From: Cyclobacteriaceae bacterium
GTDB lineage: Bacteria > Bacteroidota > Bacteroidia > Cytophagales > Cyclobacteriaceae
Reading direction: 5' to 3'
DNA length: 64,000 nt
NCBI GenBank assembly: GCA_028278225.1
Contig: JANQEU010000075.1
Coordinates: 186,001 to 250,000, forward strand
Position 1 is the first letter of the stretch, and each line of letters starts with the position of its first letter. Positions 25,701 through 35,007 of the stretch are shown here, piece by piece. Below the pieces are notes generated by a model. The model was not told where the DNA came from. It did no database searches and saw nothing but the letters and a program-made list of their open reading frames with translations. The translations under genes were made by a program, and so were the position numbers.

Positions 25701-26989
25701 AAATCATACTGGTAAATCTTTTATCCAACGCTTTCAAATTCACTTCTCAGAATGGGAAAGTGGAATTATGTGTCGGATTATCTAACGTAGAAAGAGTAAA
25801 GCAGCTGATCAATGAATATGATGCGGAATCAAGTTCTATTGAGACATTTTCGCAGGAGACAAGAAAGGTAATAGAGATTGAAGTAAAAGACAATGGGGTG
25901 GGTGTATCACAGGATCAACTCGCTCATGTATTTGAACGTTATTTTCAGGCAAGCAATCTTCAATCCATATCAATTGGGGGTACAGGTATTGGGTTGGAAA
26001 TCACTAAAAACTATGTTGAACTCCATCATGGATGCATTATGGCCCGAAGTGCGCTGGGAAAAGGCACTTCATTTTTTGTGTGGTTACCTGTTGGGAGGGG
26101 ACATCTCAGGGAAGATGAAATCTTAAGGGATTTCAAACCGAGTGAACATGAAGAACATTACCGGTTTTCTCATGACAAAGGAATAGTGGAGGATCATGTG
26201 ATGGGCGACCTCTCAGGTATTCAGGCTGATCCGGGCAGACCTACGATCCTGATTGTGGATGATAATCCCGACATAATATATTTTTTGAAGCACAGTTTTG
26301 AAAACGAATTCAATGTCATCTCAGCTCAAAATGGGTCAAAGGGTCTGGAGTTAACTCAGCAGCATTTGCCGGATATCATTATCAGTGACATTATGATGCC
26401 TGAAATTGATGGCCTGGAATTATGTTACAAAGTGAAGGGTGATGTAAGAACAAGTCATATACCGGTAATCTTACTGACAGCTAGAACCGCCAATGTCTTC
26501 CAGGTAGAAGGTTTGGAAAGCGGAGCAGATGATTATATCACCAAACCATTCGACGAACAAATTCTGAATTTAAGGGTCAGAAATTTAATTAAATCAAGAA
26601 AGCAACTAAGGGAACGATATAGTAAAGAAACCTCCCTTCTTCCCGAAGACCTGACCATCACGAAACCGGATGAAGAGTTCCTGAAAAAGACGATCGGGAT
26701 TATTGAAGACAACATAGCCAGTAGCGATCTCAGTGTCGAGTGGCTGGCTCGTCAGGTTGGAATGTCTCACTCTGTTCTTTACAAGAAGATCATTGCTTTG
26801 ACGGATCTGACCGTGGTGGAGTTTATCAGGTCGGTGAGACTTAAGAAAGCCTCCATCTTGATCTCGGAGACCGATCGCAGGATCTCTGAGATAAGCCGCC
26901 AGGTTGGCTTTGCGGATTCAAAATATTTTAGCAAATGTTTCCAAAATTTCTTTGGAAAAACCCCAACCGAGTTTAAGAATAAGGAATAG
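22787..26989 (+). CDS. Hybrid two-component system sensor-regulator (HTCS) of the glycan locus
   Basis: A 1400-residue one-protein signalling system that senses an oligosaccharide in the periplasm and activates the downstream locus. Order: signal peptide (MVKNLCIFLSMLVCNIQLNA), two beta-propeller sets (about 25-740, repeats such as DKDGFLWLATSTGLYSFDG and DEAGKIWIGTFNNGLNVFD), Y_Y_Y domain (about 741-791), a membrane helix (about 807-828), HisKA with phospho-acceptor H864 in NLSHELRTPL, HATPase (DNGVGVS, GGTGIGLEI), receiver with D1201 in IISDIMMPE, and an AraC-type HTH (about 1300-1400, DLSVEWLARQVGMSHSVLY). The frame is open from 22706, but the ATG at 22787 begins the signal peptide. Confidence 0.96.
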   Translation: MVKNLCIFLSMLVCNIQLNAQKSQETSRSFFFIQNSVDQNIFYDQIEAILLDKDGFLWLATSTGLYSFDGHEYNAFMHNPESRSSISENFSTTLFEDEAGKIWIGTFNNGLNVFDKQTNTFYVYRRDPNSVSSVADNKIPRRSRVIAQDADGFVWISTQDVLNKIDHRTKSVERHIIGFENQILYNDVDHTFWLGSETLKQYSPGKGLIDLGLTTNSFNEITELETDLFNNVWLGTNKGIFIYLTEEKTLVPLNEYLDTGSDSLPTTVIRGLYRDVNGNIWFGSGKKIYIAEVSTGRTTVLKYNESISNGILDEEIRGIYGNQNGLIYITYQSRGVTSIQVNTNHFRNLGDQDILIKGSSLSNVRSIYQDQENNLWLGTYNHGLIRFHPEKETKQFVHNVLDCNTITSNFITAILIDSRNRLWVGSFENGYAYTENQYNPGSISFSRSETTDIEIHEFYEDKAGNIWIATNEGLFIHDRTDESARRYGERYGEDKLVQNINVQSMLFEEPNVLWFASWNKGIGRLEVNSMFGNANRKDSLYLFENIFDIEGSRLDNRFINLSRDPDGNFWVASSSNGLIKMTVGDSVRFQKYDISKGAPSNTIYSIVLDKTGFLWISTTYGLGKFDPDQERFFNYFKSDGLLSNSFIWDSHFQSEDGEIMFGSIKGLTRFYPDSIRQINPSIQAYLTKLYINHSEIEVGQVINNRVLLDKNIRFLDELTLTHREINFSIEFAALNVPNPAEVKFSYKLDGMDKDWIQTVSASRLATYTNLRPGTYFFRVRATRNASEWSEPTVNLEINVLPPWWETTWAYSLYALVTVLIIYSVQREFVHRTKLRHKLELETYKHERDNELNKEKFKFFTNLSHELRTPLTLILGPLARMLGKREVNNRVRQNLLLIQNQALRLQNLTNQLMDFRKYEIENLKLRAAEGNVINFIEEIFVAFRQHAKIKQINFKLNLEIESLMMYYDRDKLEIILVNLLSNAFKFTSQNGKVELCVGLSNVERVKQLINEYDAESSSIETFSQETRKVIEIEVKDNGVGVSQDQLAHVFERYFQASNLQSISIGGTGIGLEITKNYVELHHGCIMARSALGKGTSFFVWLPVGRGHLREDEILRDFKPSEHEEHYRFSHDKGIVEDHVMGDLSGIQADPGRPTILIVDDNPDIIYFLKHSFENEFNVISAQNGSKGLELTQQHLPDIIISDIMMPEIDGLELCYKVKGDVRTSHIPVILLTARTANVFQVEGLESGADDYITKPFDEQILNLRVRNLIKSRKQLRERYSKETSLLPEDLTITKPDEEFLKKTIGIIEDNIASSDLSVEWLARQVGMSHSVLYKKIIALTDLTVVEFIRSVRLKKASILISETDRRISEISRQVGFADSKYFSKCFQNFFGKTPTEFKNKE

Positions 26990-27316
26990 ATATAAGCCTT
27001 AATTTCTAGCCGGGGCCCGGACCGGGAGATAGCCTGAAGATCTGATGGTGTAAATTTTCGTCAGGATTTTCTGTGTAACTCTAAGTCACTGTAAACCAGC
27101 AATATAACTCGTCATTGTAAAATCAGGTTTGAAAAAAAAACCAATCTGTCTCACTTTTTTTGATGAGAATGCCTACCCTACGAGGGTTTCTGATTCATCA
27201 TAAACAAATTACTACCACCGGAAAAGTTCGCCAAGGTTTCATTTTTACAGATCAAGTAATTACAGACCGGGTTCCAACCATGCAAAGATGAACCCAATTC
27301 AATTAAACAAAACAGT
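26990..27316. other. Regulatory intergenic region in front of the glycan locus
   Basis: A 327-base AT-rich gap between the regulator and the PKD lipoprotein gene, with no supportable gene. It should hold the promoter and HTCS binding site; I could not identify a convincing direct repeat or -7 element. Confidence 0.5.
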
Positions 27317-28879
27317 ATGATAATGAAAATTAAAATCGTTTCAAATTGGAAAAATCTGGTATTTGTGTCCTCCGTGGCACTACTAGTGCTTTTTGTTGCC
27401 TGCGATGATGATAGTGATCCGGGACCACAGGATGAGGAAGTCACAGCAGTGTTTACGGCTACTGCCTCAGGCAATACAGTTACGTTTGTTAATGCATCAG
27501 CAAATGCCGACACTTATTCCTGGAATTTTGGTGATGGGGGTACTTCTACAGAAAAAGACCCCGTCCATGAGTATGCTCAGGCCGGAGCCTATATGGTTAC
27601 ACTTACAGCCTCGAATTCTACCTTCTCTGATGAGGTAACGCAGGAAGTGCTTACTGAGAATGCCGGCCCGATAGCTCTGGTTGTATTAGGCAAGAAGTGG
27701 ATACCAGTTAGAGGTGAGGCATTAGCGATCGCGATGGGACCCCAGGATGATGTTAGCTGGACTTACTCATCGACAGCTAATACATGGTTTACTTACGGCG
27801 ATCTTGATGGTGCGCAAACTCAGTTACTAAATAGAGCATCACTGGCTAACGATGAGTACACATTTAATTCTGATGGTACTTACGACGTGAATTTCAATGG
27901 TGATTTTTGGGGTGAGTATGGCATTTGGGCTGGTACCGATTACGATCAGACGGATATAGACATAAGTGGAGGAACTTTGCCGGCCAGAGCGGATGGAGTT
28001 GAGGTGAATGAATTTATAGCAGGTACCTGGAACTGGGTCATAGACGAGGATAACATGACATTAGCTGTCCAGGGAGCTGGTGCTCATATCATGAATCCAA
28101 GGTATAAAAATGATCAGAGCTCATATGATGTCGGCACCGGAATCACATATACCGTTGCTAAAGCGGTTGAAGGCCCGGAAGTAGATACGCTTGTACTCTA
28201 TGTTGAATTGCACGACAATGACTTTAGTTCTGATCCCAGGGAATATCACGTTCTCGCACACTATCATGGAGTAGCGGTACCGGATATGGATCCACTGCCT
28301 GAACCCGTCGATCCTCAGTATGAAACATCAGTAAGCGCCGCAACAATCTCTCACACATTTTTAGCTGAAGATGGCCAGGGAACGGGAGTTGCCTCCTTCG
28401 ATTCCAACTATGATATTGATTATGCTGCCAGTATCGGCGGAGAAAACTGCACCAAACTGACTAAAGATGATACTGAAACTGACCGGTGGACCAATTTCCT
28501 CATGTTTGCCGGAACAGCGGGTGATCCGGTTGTAAGATCGGAAATTGATTTTAGCGGTGGAGAAACCGTAGTAAAAGTTGACGTATATATGCCAAGCACA
28601 AATGACTTCACAGGGGACTTCAAAAACCTGGTCAGAATCAGATTCATTGACCAGAGTCAATACCCTGAGTTCTGGAATGCATACATTCAGATGGAGCAGG
28701 CGGACATTGCCACAGATCAATGGGTTACATTGACATTTGATTTTACAACGGCCCTTGCTGATGGAGCGGCAGTGGATCCTCCAAATAGCCCGGACGGAGT
28801 AATGTTTGAGTTTGGTGATGTGAATCACCTAGGTAGTGGAGAGATCTACCTGAAGGATTTCAGGCTGGTAACACCCTAG
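27317..28879 (+). CDS. PKD-domain surface lipoprotein, candidate glycan-binding protein
   Basis: A 520-residue lipoprotein (signal peptide ending LLVLFVAC, lipid Cys at about residue 29) with an acidic linker after it. Residues ~40-115 are a PKD domain with the hallmark YSWNFGDGGTSTEKDPVHEY. A middle domain of ~200 residues (KKWIPVRGEALAIAMGP onward, Trp-rich) is not recognised. The C-terminal ~160 residues form a beta-sandwich ending GSGEIYLKDFRLV, similar in style to carbohydrate-binding modules. It has no catalytic motif seen. Position between regulator and SusC, with its own terminator, suggests a surface glycan-binding protein that may help capture the polysaccharide. Confidence 0.78.
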   Translation: MIMKIKIVSNWKNLVFVSSVALLVLFVACDDDSDPGPQDEEVTAVFTATASGNTVTFVNASANADTYSWNFGDGGTSTEKDPVHEYAQAGAYMVTLTASNSTFSDEVTQEVLTENAGPIALVVLGKKWIPVRGEALAIAMGPQDDVSWTYSSTANTWFTYGDLDGAQTQLLNRASLANDEYTFNSDGTYDVNFNGDFWGEYGIWAGTDYDQTDIDISGGTLPARADGVEVNEFIAGTWNWVIDEDNMTLAVQGAGAHIMNPRYKNDQSSYDVGTGITYTVAKAVEGPEVDTLVLYVELHDNDFSSDPREYHVLAHYHGVAVPDMDPLPEPVDPQYETSVSAATISHTFLAEDGQGTGVASFDSNYDIDYAASIGGENCTKLTKDDTETDRWTNFLMFAGTAGDPVVRSEIDFSGGETVVKVDVYMPSTNDFTGDFKNLVRIRFIDQSQYPEFWNAYIQMEQADIATDQWVTLTFDFTTALADGAAVDPPNSPDGVMFEFGDVNHLGSGEIYLKDFRLVTP

Positions 28880-28897
28880 TGGACTAAACAGATTTTG

Positions 28898-28935
28898 AAT
28901 AGCCGGGACCTGATCTTCCCGGTTATTCTTTTCTT
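28898..28935 (+). terminator. Rho-independent terminator after the PKD gene
   Basis: Arms AATAGCCGGGA (28898-28908) and TCCCGGTTATT (28917-28927) pair over 11 bases (one mismatch or wobble), with an 8-base loop and a CTTTTCTTCTTT tail. Only partial termination is likely if SusC shares the transcript. Confidence 0.75.
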
Positions 28936-28992
28936 CTTTCCCTTAGCAGGCGATTCAATTTTTTCACAACCCTACCCTTGGGTTTTTGTTTA

Positions 28993-29000
28993 AAGGAGGA
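28993..29000 (+). promoter_or_regulatory. Strong Shine-Dalgarno of susC
   Basis: AAGGAGGA sits 7 bases before the ATG at 29008. Such a strong site is unusual in Bacteroidota and decides the start against the earlier in-frame codon at 28978. Confidence 0.7.
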
Positions 29001-29007
29001 TAAGAAA

Positions 29008-32000
29008 ATGAATAAAATACTACTCAATATTTTAATATTATGTCTATGTGGCTTATCGCCTCTATCTTTTCAAGCAGTGGCGTCGACCTCTTTTGGGGTA
29101 CAGGTAGACAAAGAAATCAACGGAAGAGTCCTCGATCCGGAGGGAAATCCACTCATTGGAGTTACAGTGATCATCAAAGGGACTACCATCGGTACCGTCA
29201 CTGATGTGAATGGGGAGTTTAGACTGATAGTTCCTGAATCAGCGGAACAGGTTGTCTTCAGTTTTGTCGGTTTCGAAGCACAAGAAGTGGAAATTGGTAA
29301 TCAGGCCTACTTCGAGATTAAAATGAATTACGAGGTAGGTCAACTTGACTATGTTGTTGTCACCGGATACGGACAAACACAAAATGAGTATTTGATTTCT
29401 TCTGCAATTACAATGATCAGGCCAGAGACTCTGATCAGGGACAGGCCAATTTCCCGTCTGGAGGGGGCTATACAAGGTGCAACTCCGGCCGTGGTCATAT
29501 TAAAAGAATCAGGATCGCCCGGAGCACCACTTACCGTCAGAATGAGAGGAGTTGGGACTGCCGGAGATGCTACGCCGTTAATGCTATTGGATGGCTTTCA
29601 GATACCTGATATGAATTTTGTTAACCCTAATGACATTTCAGGAATCGGAGTATATAAGGACGCAGCTGCCAGCTCAATATATGGAGCCAGGGGCGGTAAC
29701 GGGGTTTTGAATACTCAATCCAAAAACGGTGACAGTAGTAAGCCCCTGAGCGTCAGCATCTCTACATACTACGGCGTACAAAGCCTTGCCACTGAGGGAG
29801 ATTACCTAAACGCCAGGGAATATGCGGAATACTACAATAATTCTTTCAACTATATGATCCGGCAGGGTATCTCTGTAACTGGCAGGGGACGGGTACCTTT
29901 TTCAGATGAAGAGATCAATAGGTTGCCGGGAGATCCGTGGATAAGGAATGTAACGGATGAGGCGAGTATTCAGGATTATCATGCCTCCGTTTCCGGTGGT
30001 TTTGGAAATACGAACTATTACTTCGGTACAGGGATATTTGATCAGAACGGGATCATCGGATCCACAAATTTCAATCGAAAAACATTGAACCTGAAAGTAA
30101 ATACTACTCTCGCAAATAGAGTGGATTTGAGTGTTTTGGGCATGTATACAAAAAATAAGAGGAATTTCATTGCTGAAAACAGTGAGAACTCGAGGCTACT
30201 TTCATCTGTAGCTTCTCTGCCGGCCATCTATCCGGCATATGACGAATCGGGTGCTAATTTCTTCAATACCGGCTTACAGGGAACGTTGACTTACGATGGA
30301 GTAGTCCTCAATTCCATTGCGGAATTTGGAAATCCGCTGGTAGGGCTTAACCACAATGAGAATAGAAGTGACGCGAATATCTACTTTATTAATGCCCTGG
30401 CCAGTGCAGAACTTGTTGAGGGAATCAAACTAAATACCTCTTATGGCTATCTCTCCAGGGCAAATGACATCAAACAGTTTAGCCAGCGATTTGACTATCC
30501 TGAAACGCAAATGCAAAATCCCATAAATACGTTGGGTGAAGTCTCAATTACGGAAACTTACTGGCAGTGGGAAGGATACATGAGCTACGATAAAAAAATC
30601 AATACTCATAGCTTGAGTATAGTGGCTGGGTCAAGCTTGTTGAGGAATGAACTTCTAACAAAAGGACGATTTGGGTCTGATTTTTCGGAAAATACATTCG
30701 GAAAAATCGGATTTAACAACATAATAGATGAGTCGCTTATTACCATTGCTACCCCATACGGACAGATAAATACAACGGTCTCCTATTACACCAGGACCAA
30801 CTACAACTATGACGAAAGGTACTTGGTGGGAGTTACCATGAGGATGGACGCCTCTTCCAAATTTGGTCCGGATTATCGCTGGGGAACATACCCGTCTCTA
30901 AACTTTGGGTGGTTACTTTCTAATGAGAACTTCCTGAATGGTGTGTCCTTTCTGAATCAGTTGAAATTGCGTGCAAGTTGGGGTATCAATGGTAATGATC
31001 GAATTGCTCCTTACCAGCACTATGACAGATATGCTTACAACAATGCCGGTGTCCCGGAAAAACAGGACTTTAACCGGGACGTAAAATGGGAGGAAATAAG
31101 TCAGACAAATGTTGGTCTTGATGTGGATTTACTACAAAACAAAATTGGAATTACCCTGGACTGGTATTTGAAAAAGTCGTCGGATATGCTGATCGGATTT
31201 CCAAACCCGGCATTCACAGGTTTACCAGCTCCATCGAGGAATGCTGCAGATGTGGAAAACAAAGGTTTCGAAACCATAATTATGTACCGGGATGAGTTCT
31301 TTGGAGATTTTAGTGTTGATGTGAATGCGAACATTGGTTTTAACCAAAATGAGCTGACTTCACTAAATGGTGGATTGCCCATATTCGGTGCATCTACCCG
31401 GGTTTTCAATGGAGCGCCGGATTTGTCTATATCCGATGTAGGATCCCCTATAGCCAGTTTTTATGGCTTCAAATTGGAAAGTCTTGATGATGCCGGCAAT
31501 CCCGTTTATGCGGATTTGGGTGGTCCGGATGGACAACCGGATGGAGAAATAACGGATGAATATGATCGCACAATCATTGGCAATCCCTATCCGGATTTTG
31601 TGTATGGGTTGAATTTGACCGTGGGTTATAAAGGATTTGATCTATCTGCATTTGTAATGGGTTCGGAAGGAAACGATGTGGTGAATGCTTCCACGGGTTT
31701 TGGGTTCCAGTATTCCAACAGAACCAAACGGGTGTTGAATGCCTGGTCATTGGAGAATCCTGATTCAAAAGTTATGCGGCCTTCAGCGCTGGAAGTGGTG
31801 AATCATGAGTTTTCGGATTATTATGTTGAAGATGGTAGTTACCTGAGGGTAAAAAATATAACCCTTGGATATTCACTTCCGGAAAAAGTAATCAACCAGC
31901 TTAAATTGACCGATTTTCGAGTATTTGTCAGTGCCAATAACCTGATTACCCTGACAGATTACTCCGGTTATGATCCAGAAATAGGCGCCAATAATGATCC

Positions 32001-32076
32001 ACGTGATGTCGGTGTGGATAGGGGATTTTACCCCCAGGCCAAATCCTTCATAGGTGGAGTTCAATTATCATTCTAA
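29008..32076 (+). CDS. SusC/RagA family TonB-linked outer membrane protein
   Basis: A 1022-residue transporter that moves oligosaccharides into the periplasm with energy from TonB. After the signal peptide (ILCLCGLSPLSFQAVA) comes the carboxypeptidase-like domain (INGRVLDPEGNPLIGVTVIIKG), then the plug with the SusC motif LDYVVVTGYGQTQNEY and VYKDAAASSIYGARGGNGVL, and a long beta-barrel ending FIGGVQLSF with the C-terminal Phe expected for outer membrane barrels. It is followed after 22 bases by its SusD partner. The specificity cannot be read from sequence; the adjoining GH26 and GH43 genes suggest beta-1,3-xylan oligosaccharides. Confidence 0.97.
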   Translation: MNKILLNILILCLCGLSPLSFQAVASTSFGVQVDKEINGRVLDPEGNPLIGVTVIIKGTTIGTVTDVNGEFRLIVPESAEQVVFSFVGFEAQEVEIGNQAYFEIKMNYEVGQLDYVVVTGYGQTQNEYLISSAITMIRPETLIRDRPISRLEGAIQGATPAVVILKESGSPGAPLTVRMRGVGTAGDATPLMLLDGFQIPDMNFVNPNDISGIGVYKDAAASSIYGARGGNGVLNTQSKNGDSSKPLSVSISTYYGVQSLATEGDYLNAREYAEYYNNSFNYMIRQGISVTGRGRVPFSDEEINRLPGDPWIRNVTDEASIQDYHASVSGGFGNTNYYFGTGIFDQNGIIGSTNFNRKTLNLKVNTTLANRVDLSVLGMYTKNKRNFIAENSENSRLLSSVASLPAIYPAYDESGANFFNTGLQGTLTYDGVVLNSIAEFGNPLVGLNHNENRSDANIYFINALASAELVEGIKLNTSYGYLSRANDIKQFSQRFDYPETQMQNPINTLGEVSITETYWQWEGYMSYDKKINTHSLSIVAGSSLLRNELLTKGRFGSDFSENTFGKIGFNNIIDESLITIATPYGQINTTVSYYTRTNYNYDERYLVGVTMRMDASSKFGPDYRWGTYPSLNFGWLLSNENFLNGVSFLNQLKLRASWGINGNDRIAPYQHYDRYAYNNAGVPEKQDFNRDVKWEEISQTNVGLDVDLLQNKIGITLDWYLKKSSDMLIGFPNPAFTGLPAPSRNAADVENKGFETIIMYRDEFFGDFSVDVNANIGFNQNELTSLNGGLPIFGASTRVFNGAPDLSISDVGSPIASFYGFKLESLDDAGNPVYADLGGPDGQPDGEITDEYDRTIIGNPYPDFVYGLNLTVGYKGFDLSAFVMGSEGNDVVNASTGFGFQYSNRTKRVLNAWSLENPDSKVMRPSALEVVNHEFSDYYVEDGSYLRVKNITLGYSLPEKVINQLKLTDFRVFVSANNLITLTDYSGYDPEIGANNDPRDVGVDRGFYPQAKSFIGGVQLSF

Positions 32077-32098
32077 GAAGTTAAACGACTTGAAGAAA

Positions 32099-33667
32099 AT
32101 GAACCACAAGAATTTTATTTCCTTACTCCTCATTTGTCTTTTGGCAAATGCATGCACTGATGAATTTTTAGATCAGGAACCGGGTGCGGGTCAAATATTG
32201 AGTGAAGACTTATTTTCGCTGGAAGAAAATATTACAGGATTGATACCCGGCGCATATCAGCCGATGCGATGGGAATTTAACAGTGCATTTGGTGATAGTT
32301 ATTGTATGAGATACCTGTATACGGATGTAAGGTCAGATGATATTATTGTAGAAAATAAGTTCTTTCAGCCTCACAGTCATGGTTTTGAGGACTTTGTAGG
32401 ATTAACTCCCAGCAATGTAAACGTTCAGGGGATCTGGGCAAAGCTCTTTACCGGGGTTTCGCGAGCGAATCAAATCATTCAGGGTCTCGTACAGGTAAAG
32501 GATGAAGTTCTGGGTGCGGATTTGAAGTCATTGTATCTGGCAGAAGCCAGGTTTTTACGCGCATATTATTATTTTGAACTAGTGAAGACCTTTGGAGATG
32601 TACCTCTTTTTGGAGATGATCTTGCCGATGTATCCGATCCGAGTCAGATAGCCAGGAAACCGGTTGCTGAAGTCTATATACAAATTGAAAATGATCTGAT
32701 TATGGCCTCGGAAGGATTACCAACTGTCCAGAGTGAACCATATCGGGCAACTAGGGGAGCAGCTTTGGGTTTACTGTCAAAGGTGTATTTATATCAGGGG
32801 AAATGGCAGGAAGCCGCCGATGCAGCTCAGACTGTGATAGATCTCAATATCTATGAATTAGAAGAAAACTACGGTGACAATTTTGATATAAATAATGAAT
32901 TCGGAAAGGAATCCATTTTTGAGATAAGCTTCGAACCCGATGGATCCGGTGGCTCCTGGGGTCCCGGTGCATTAGCCAGCTTAACCCTACAGTTTTTTGC
33001 CCCGAATTTTGCAGGCACGACAGTAGCAGGCTGGTCTTATAACCTGACTACTCCATCCTTGTTGCAGGCTTTCAACGATGAAGGAGATACAGCCAGAAGA
33101 AACTCAACGATTATGCTCGAAGGGCACGAGTTTGGTTCGCCCACACTGGCGGCTGCCGGATTTGACCCGATACCGGTCGGCTGGTTTGATACCTGGATCA
33201 ACAGTGCTGAGTCCGGGGGACTTAGATATGGGGATGATTTTGCATATTCTTTAAAATACTTTCTTACACCCGAAGAACTGGAAGAATCATCTCTGGGATT
33301 ACAGATGTCAGCGTTGAATCACAAAGTATTGAGATATGCAGAGGTTCTTCTCATTCTGGCAGAGGGGGTAGCCAATGGGGCTACCGGGGCAGGTCAGGAA
33401 GCCTTTGATGCGGTAAGGGTAAGAGCGGGATTACCATCAAAACAACTATCCGTTGAAGCCATAAAGATTGAAAGAAGATTGGAGTTGGCAACGGAGGGGA
33501 ACAGGTTTCATGATTTAGTGAGATGGGGTGATGCCGTATCGGTATTGGCTGATCAGGGATATACATCCGGAAGAGATGAATTTCTGCCTGTACCCATTGA
33601 AGACATCCTGCTGAGCGGAACGGATGGTACCGGTGCATTTATCCTCCGGCAAAATCCGGGATACTAA
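32099..33667 (+). CDS. SusD/RagB family nutrient-binding outer membrane lipoprotein
   Basis: A 522-residue lipoprotein with signal ISLLLICLLANAC and then DEFLDQEP, the classic SusD start. TPR-like segments (LKSLYLAEARFLRAYYYFELVKTFGDVPLF) and the C-terminal RRLELATEGNRFHDLVRWGDA and FILRQNPGY are typical. It forms the surface lid on the SusC pore. The frame is open upstream into susC, but the ATG at 32099 gives the proper lipoprotein signal. The secreted GH26 gene follows after 17 bases. Confidence 0.97.
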   Translation: MNHKNFISLLLICLLANACTDEFLDQEPGAGQILSEDLFSLEENITGLIPGAYQPMRWEFNSAFGDSYCMRYLYTDVRSDDIIVENKFFQPHSHGFEDFVGLTPSNVNVQGIWAKLFTGVSRANQIIQGLVQVKDEVLGADLKSLYLAEARFLRAYYYFELVKTFGDVPLFGDDLADVSDPSQIARKPVAEVYIQIENDLIMASEGLPTVQSEPYRATRGAALGLLSKVYLYQGKWQEAADAAQTVIDLNIYELEENYGDNFDINNEFGKESIFEISFEPDGSGGSWGPGALASLTLQFFAPNFAGTTVAGWSYNLTTPSLLQAFNDEGDTARRNSTIMLEGHEFGSPTLAAAGFDPIPVGWFDTWINSAESGGLRYGDDFAYSLKYFLTPEELEESSLGLQMSALNHKVLRYAEVLLILAEGVANGATGAGQEAFDAVRVRAGLPSKQLSVEAIKIERRLELATEGNRFHDLVRWGDAVSVLADQGYTSGRDEFLPVPIEDILLSGTDGTGAFILRQNPGY

Positions 33668-33684
33668 AAGAGGTAGTGGGAAAC

Positions 33685-34953
33685 ATGAAGTATTTTCAAC
33701 CGTTGATGTTGCTTTTGTTTTCACTACAATTGATGGGCCAGTCAAGTGCACATTACGGTGCAGCAAAATATCTCCCGGAGGATAACAAGAAATTTCTGAT
33801 AATTGGCCAGGACCTGGGTGCTGTGGGAGGCCTGGATGATTATGATGACGGATATGTTGATCATTTGGATCACGTGCCTGCGGGTGTAACCACATACACA
33901 GGATTTCCGGGATTATCCGGTTTAAGAAACAAAGCGAACTGGGGGTCAGGAGATGTACATGCAGATGCCTATTTGAGTGATACTACTTTTGACAATACTT
34001 TTTTCGTGATCGGCCTGCACCTTGTAGATCAACTGAATAGAATAGTAGCCGGTAATTTTGATGCTGAAATCACAAGTTTAGGCAACTGGATCAAAGATCA
34101 AAAGCGTCCTGTATTCCTGAGAATAGGATATGAATTCGATGGTTCCTGGAATGGCTATGATCCTGAAACCTATCAATCAGCCTGGCGATATATCGTGCAT
34201 GAATTTGATAAAATGGATATAAGAAATATTGCCTATGTCTGGCAATCGGCCGGAATCAATTCGGCCACCGTGGACAGATGGTATCCGGGAGATGAGTATG
34301 TCAATTGGGTTGCCTATTCACATTTCGATGGAACAAATCCGGGACAAAGTATTCGCGATTTTGCAGAATCGCATGATAAGCCCATCATGATAGCTGAATC
34401 CACTCCGAGAAGGGATCTAAAAATTGGTCCGGGGCAATTTTACTGGGACGAGTGGTATGATCCCCTTTTTGCTACCATTTATGGGAATGATAGAATTCGA
34501 GCGCTGGCATACATCAACGTGGATTGGGATAGTCAGTCCATGTGGGAAGGGCAGGGATGGGGAGATTCACGAGTCCAGGTGAACCCAACGGTAATGTTTA
34601 ATTGGGAGACTGAAATTGAGCAGGACACGTGGGTTGTAGCACATGATGGCTTATTTGATGACCTGGGATATCAGGTGTGGCAGGATTCAACGATCTTAAA
34701 TGTTAGTTCGCCGGTAGTTGAAATGGAAATGGTCCTTACCCTAAGCGAGAACCACCTGCAAATACATCTTGATAATTCACCCGGACCTAAGTCAGTTGCA
34801 GCGATTGACCTAAATGGGAAGCTGATGTATTCAAATCAGACCGGAAGTAGAATTATTGAAATTGACAGGTCCGATTTACCTGGTAATCAAATCATAATAA
34901 TCAAAGTAACGACTGAGTCAGGCAGTTCAATAAGAAAAATATGGATAAACTGA
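33685..34953 (+). CDS. Secreted GH26 enzyme with T9SS sorting domain, probable beta-1,3-xylanase
   Basis: A 422-residue glycoside hydrolase. After the signal peptide (LLLFSLQLMGQ) comes a TIM barrel with FLIIGQDLGAVGGL, PAGVTTYTGF, the acid/base E150 in FLRIGYEFDGSWNGYDP, AYVWQSAG, WYPGDEYVNWVAYS and the nucleophile E238 in PIMIAESTPRR, followed by INVDWDSQSMWEGQGWGDSR. This pattern resembles GH26 beta-1,3-xylanases more than mannanases. The last ~75 residues (VAAIDLNGKLMYSNQTG to IRKIWIN) look like a type IX secretion A-type tail, so the enzyme should be exported past the outer membrane. GTG at 33676 is in frame, but ATG at 33685 precedes the signal. Confidence 0.85.
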   Translation: MKYFQPLMLLLFSLQLMGQSSAHYGAAKYLPEDNKKFLIIGQDLGAVGGLDDYDDGYVDHLDHVPAGVTTYTGFPGLSGLRNKANWGSGDVHADAYLSDTTFDNTFFVIGLHLVDQLNRIVAGNFDAEITSLGNWIKDQKRPVFLRIGYEFDGSWNGYDPETYQSAWRYIVHEFDKMDIRNIAYVWQSAGINSATVDRWYPGDEYVNWVAYSHFDGTNPGQSIRDFAESHDKPIMIAESTPRRDLKIGPGQFYWDEWYDPLFATIYGNDRIRALAYINVDWDSQSMWEGQGWGDSRVQVNPTVMFNWETEIEQDTWVVAHDGLFDDLGYQVWQDSTILNVSSPVVEMEMVLTLSENHLQIHLDNSPGPKSVAAIDLNGKLMYSNQTGSRIIEIDRSDLPGNQIIIIKVTTESGSSIRKIWIN

Positions 34954-35007
34954 TCGTACGATATAAAAGACCCGCAAAGGGGTTCTGTCAACAATGATGA
35001 TAGCAGA

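Noticed and set aside
34960-34995. Hairpin after the secreted GH26 gene (AGACCC / GGGTTCT) as a terminator
   Set aside because: The stem is short and interrupted and lacks a T-run; the operon probably continues to the MFS gene.
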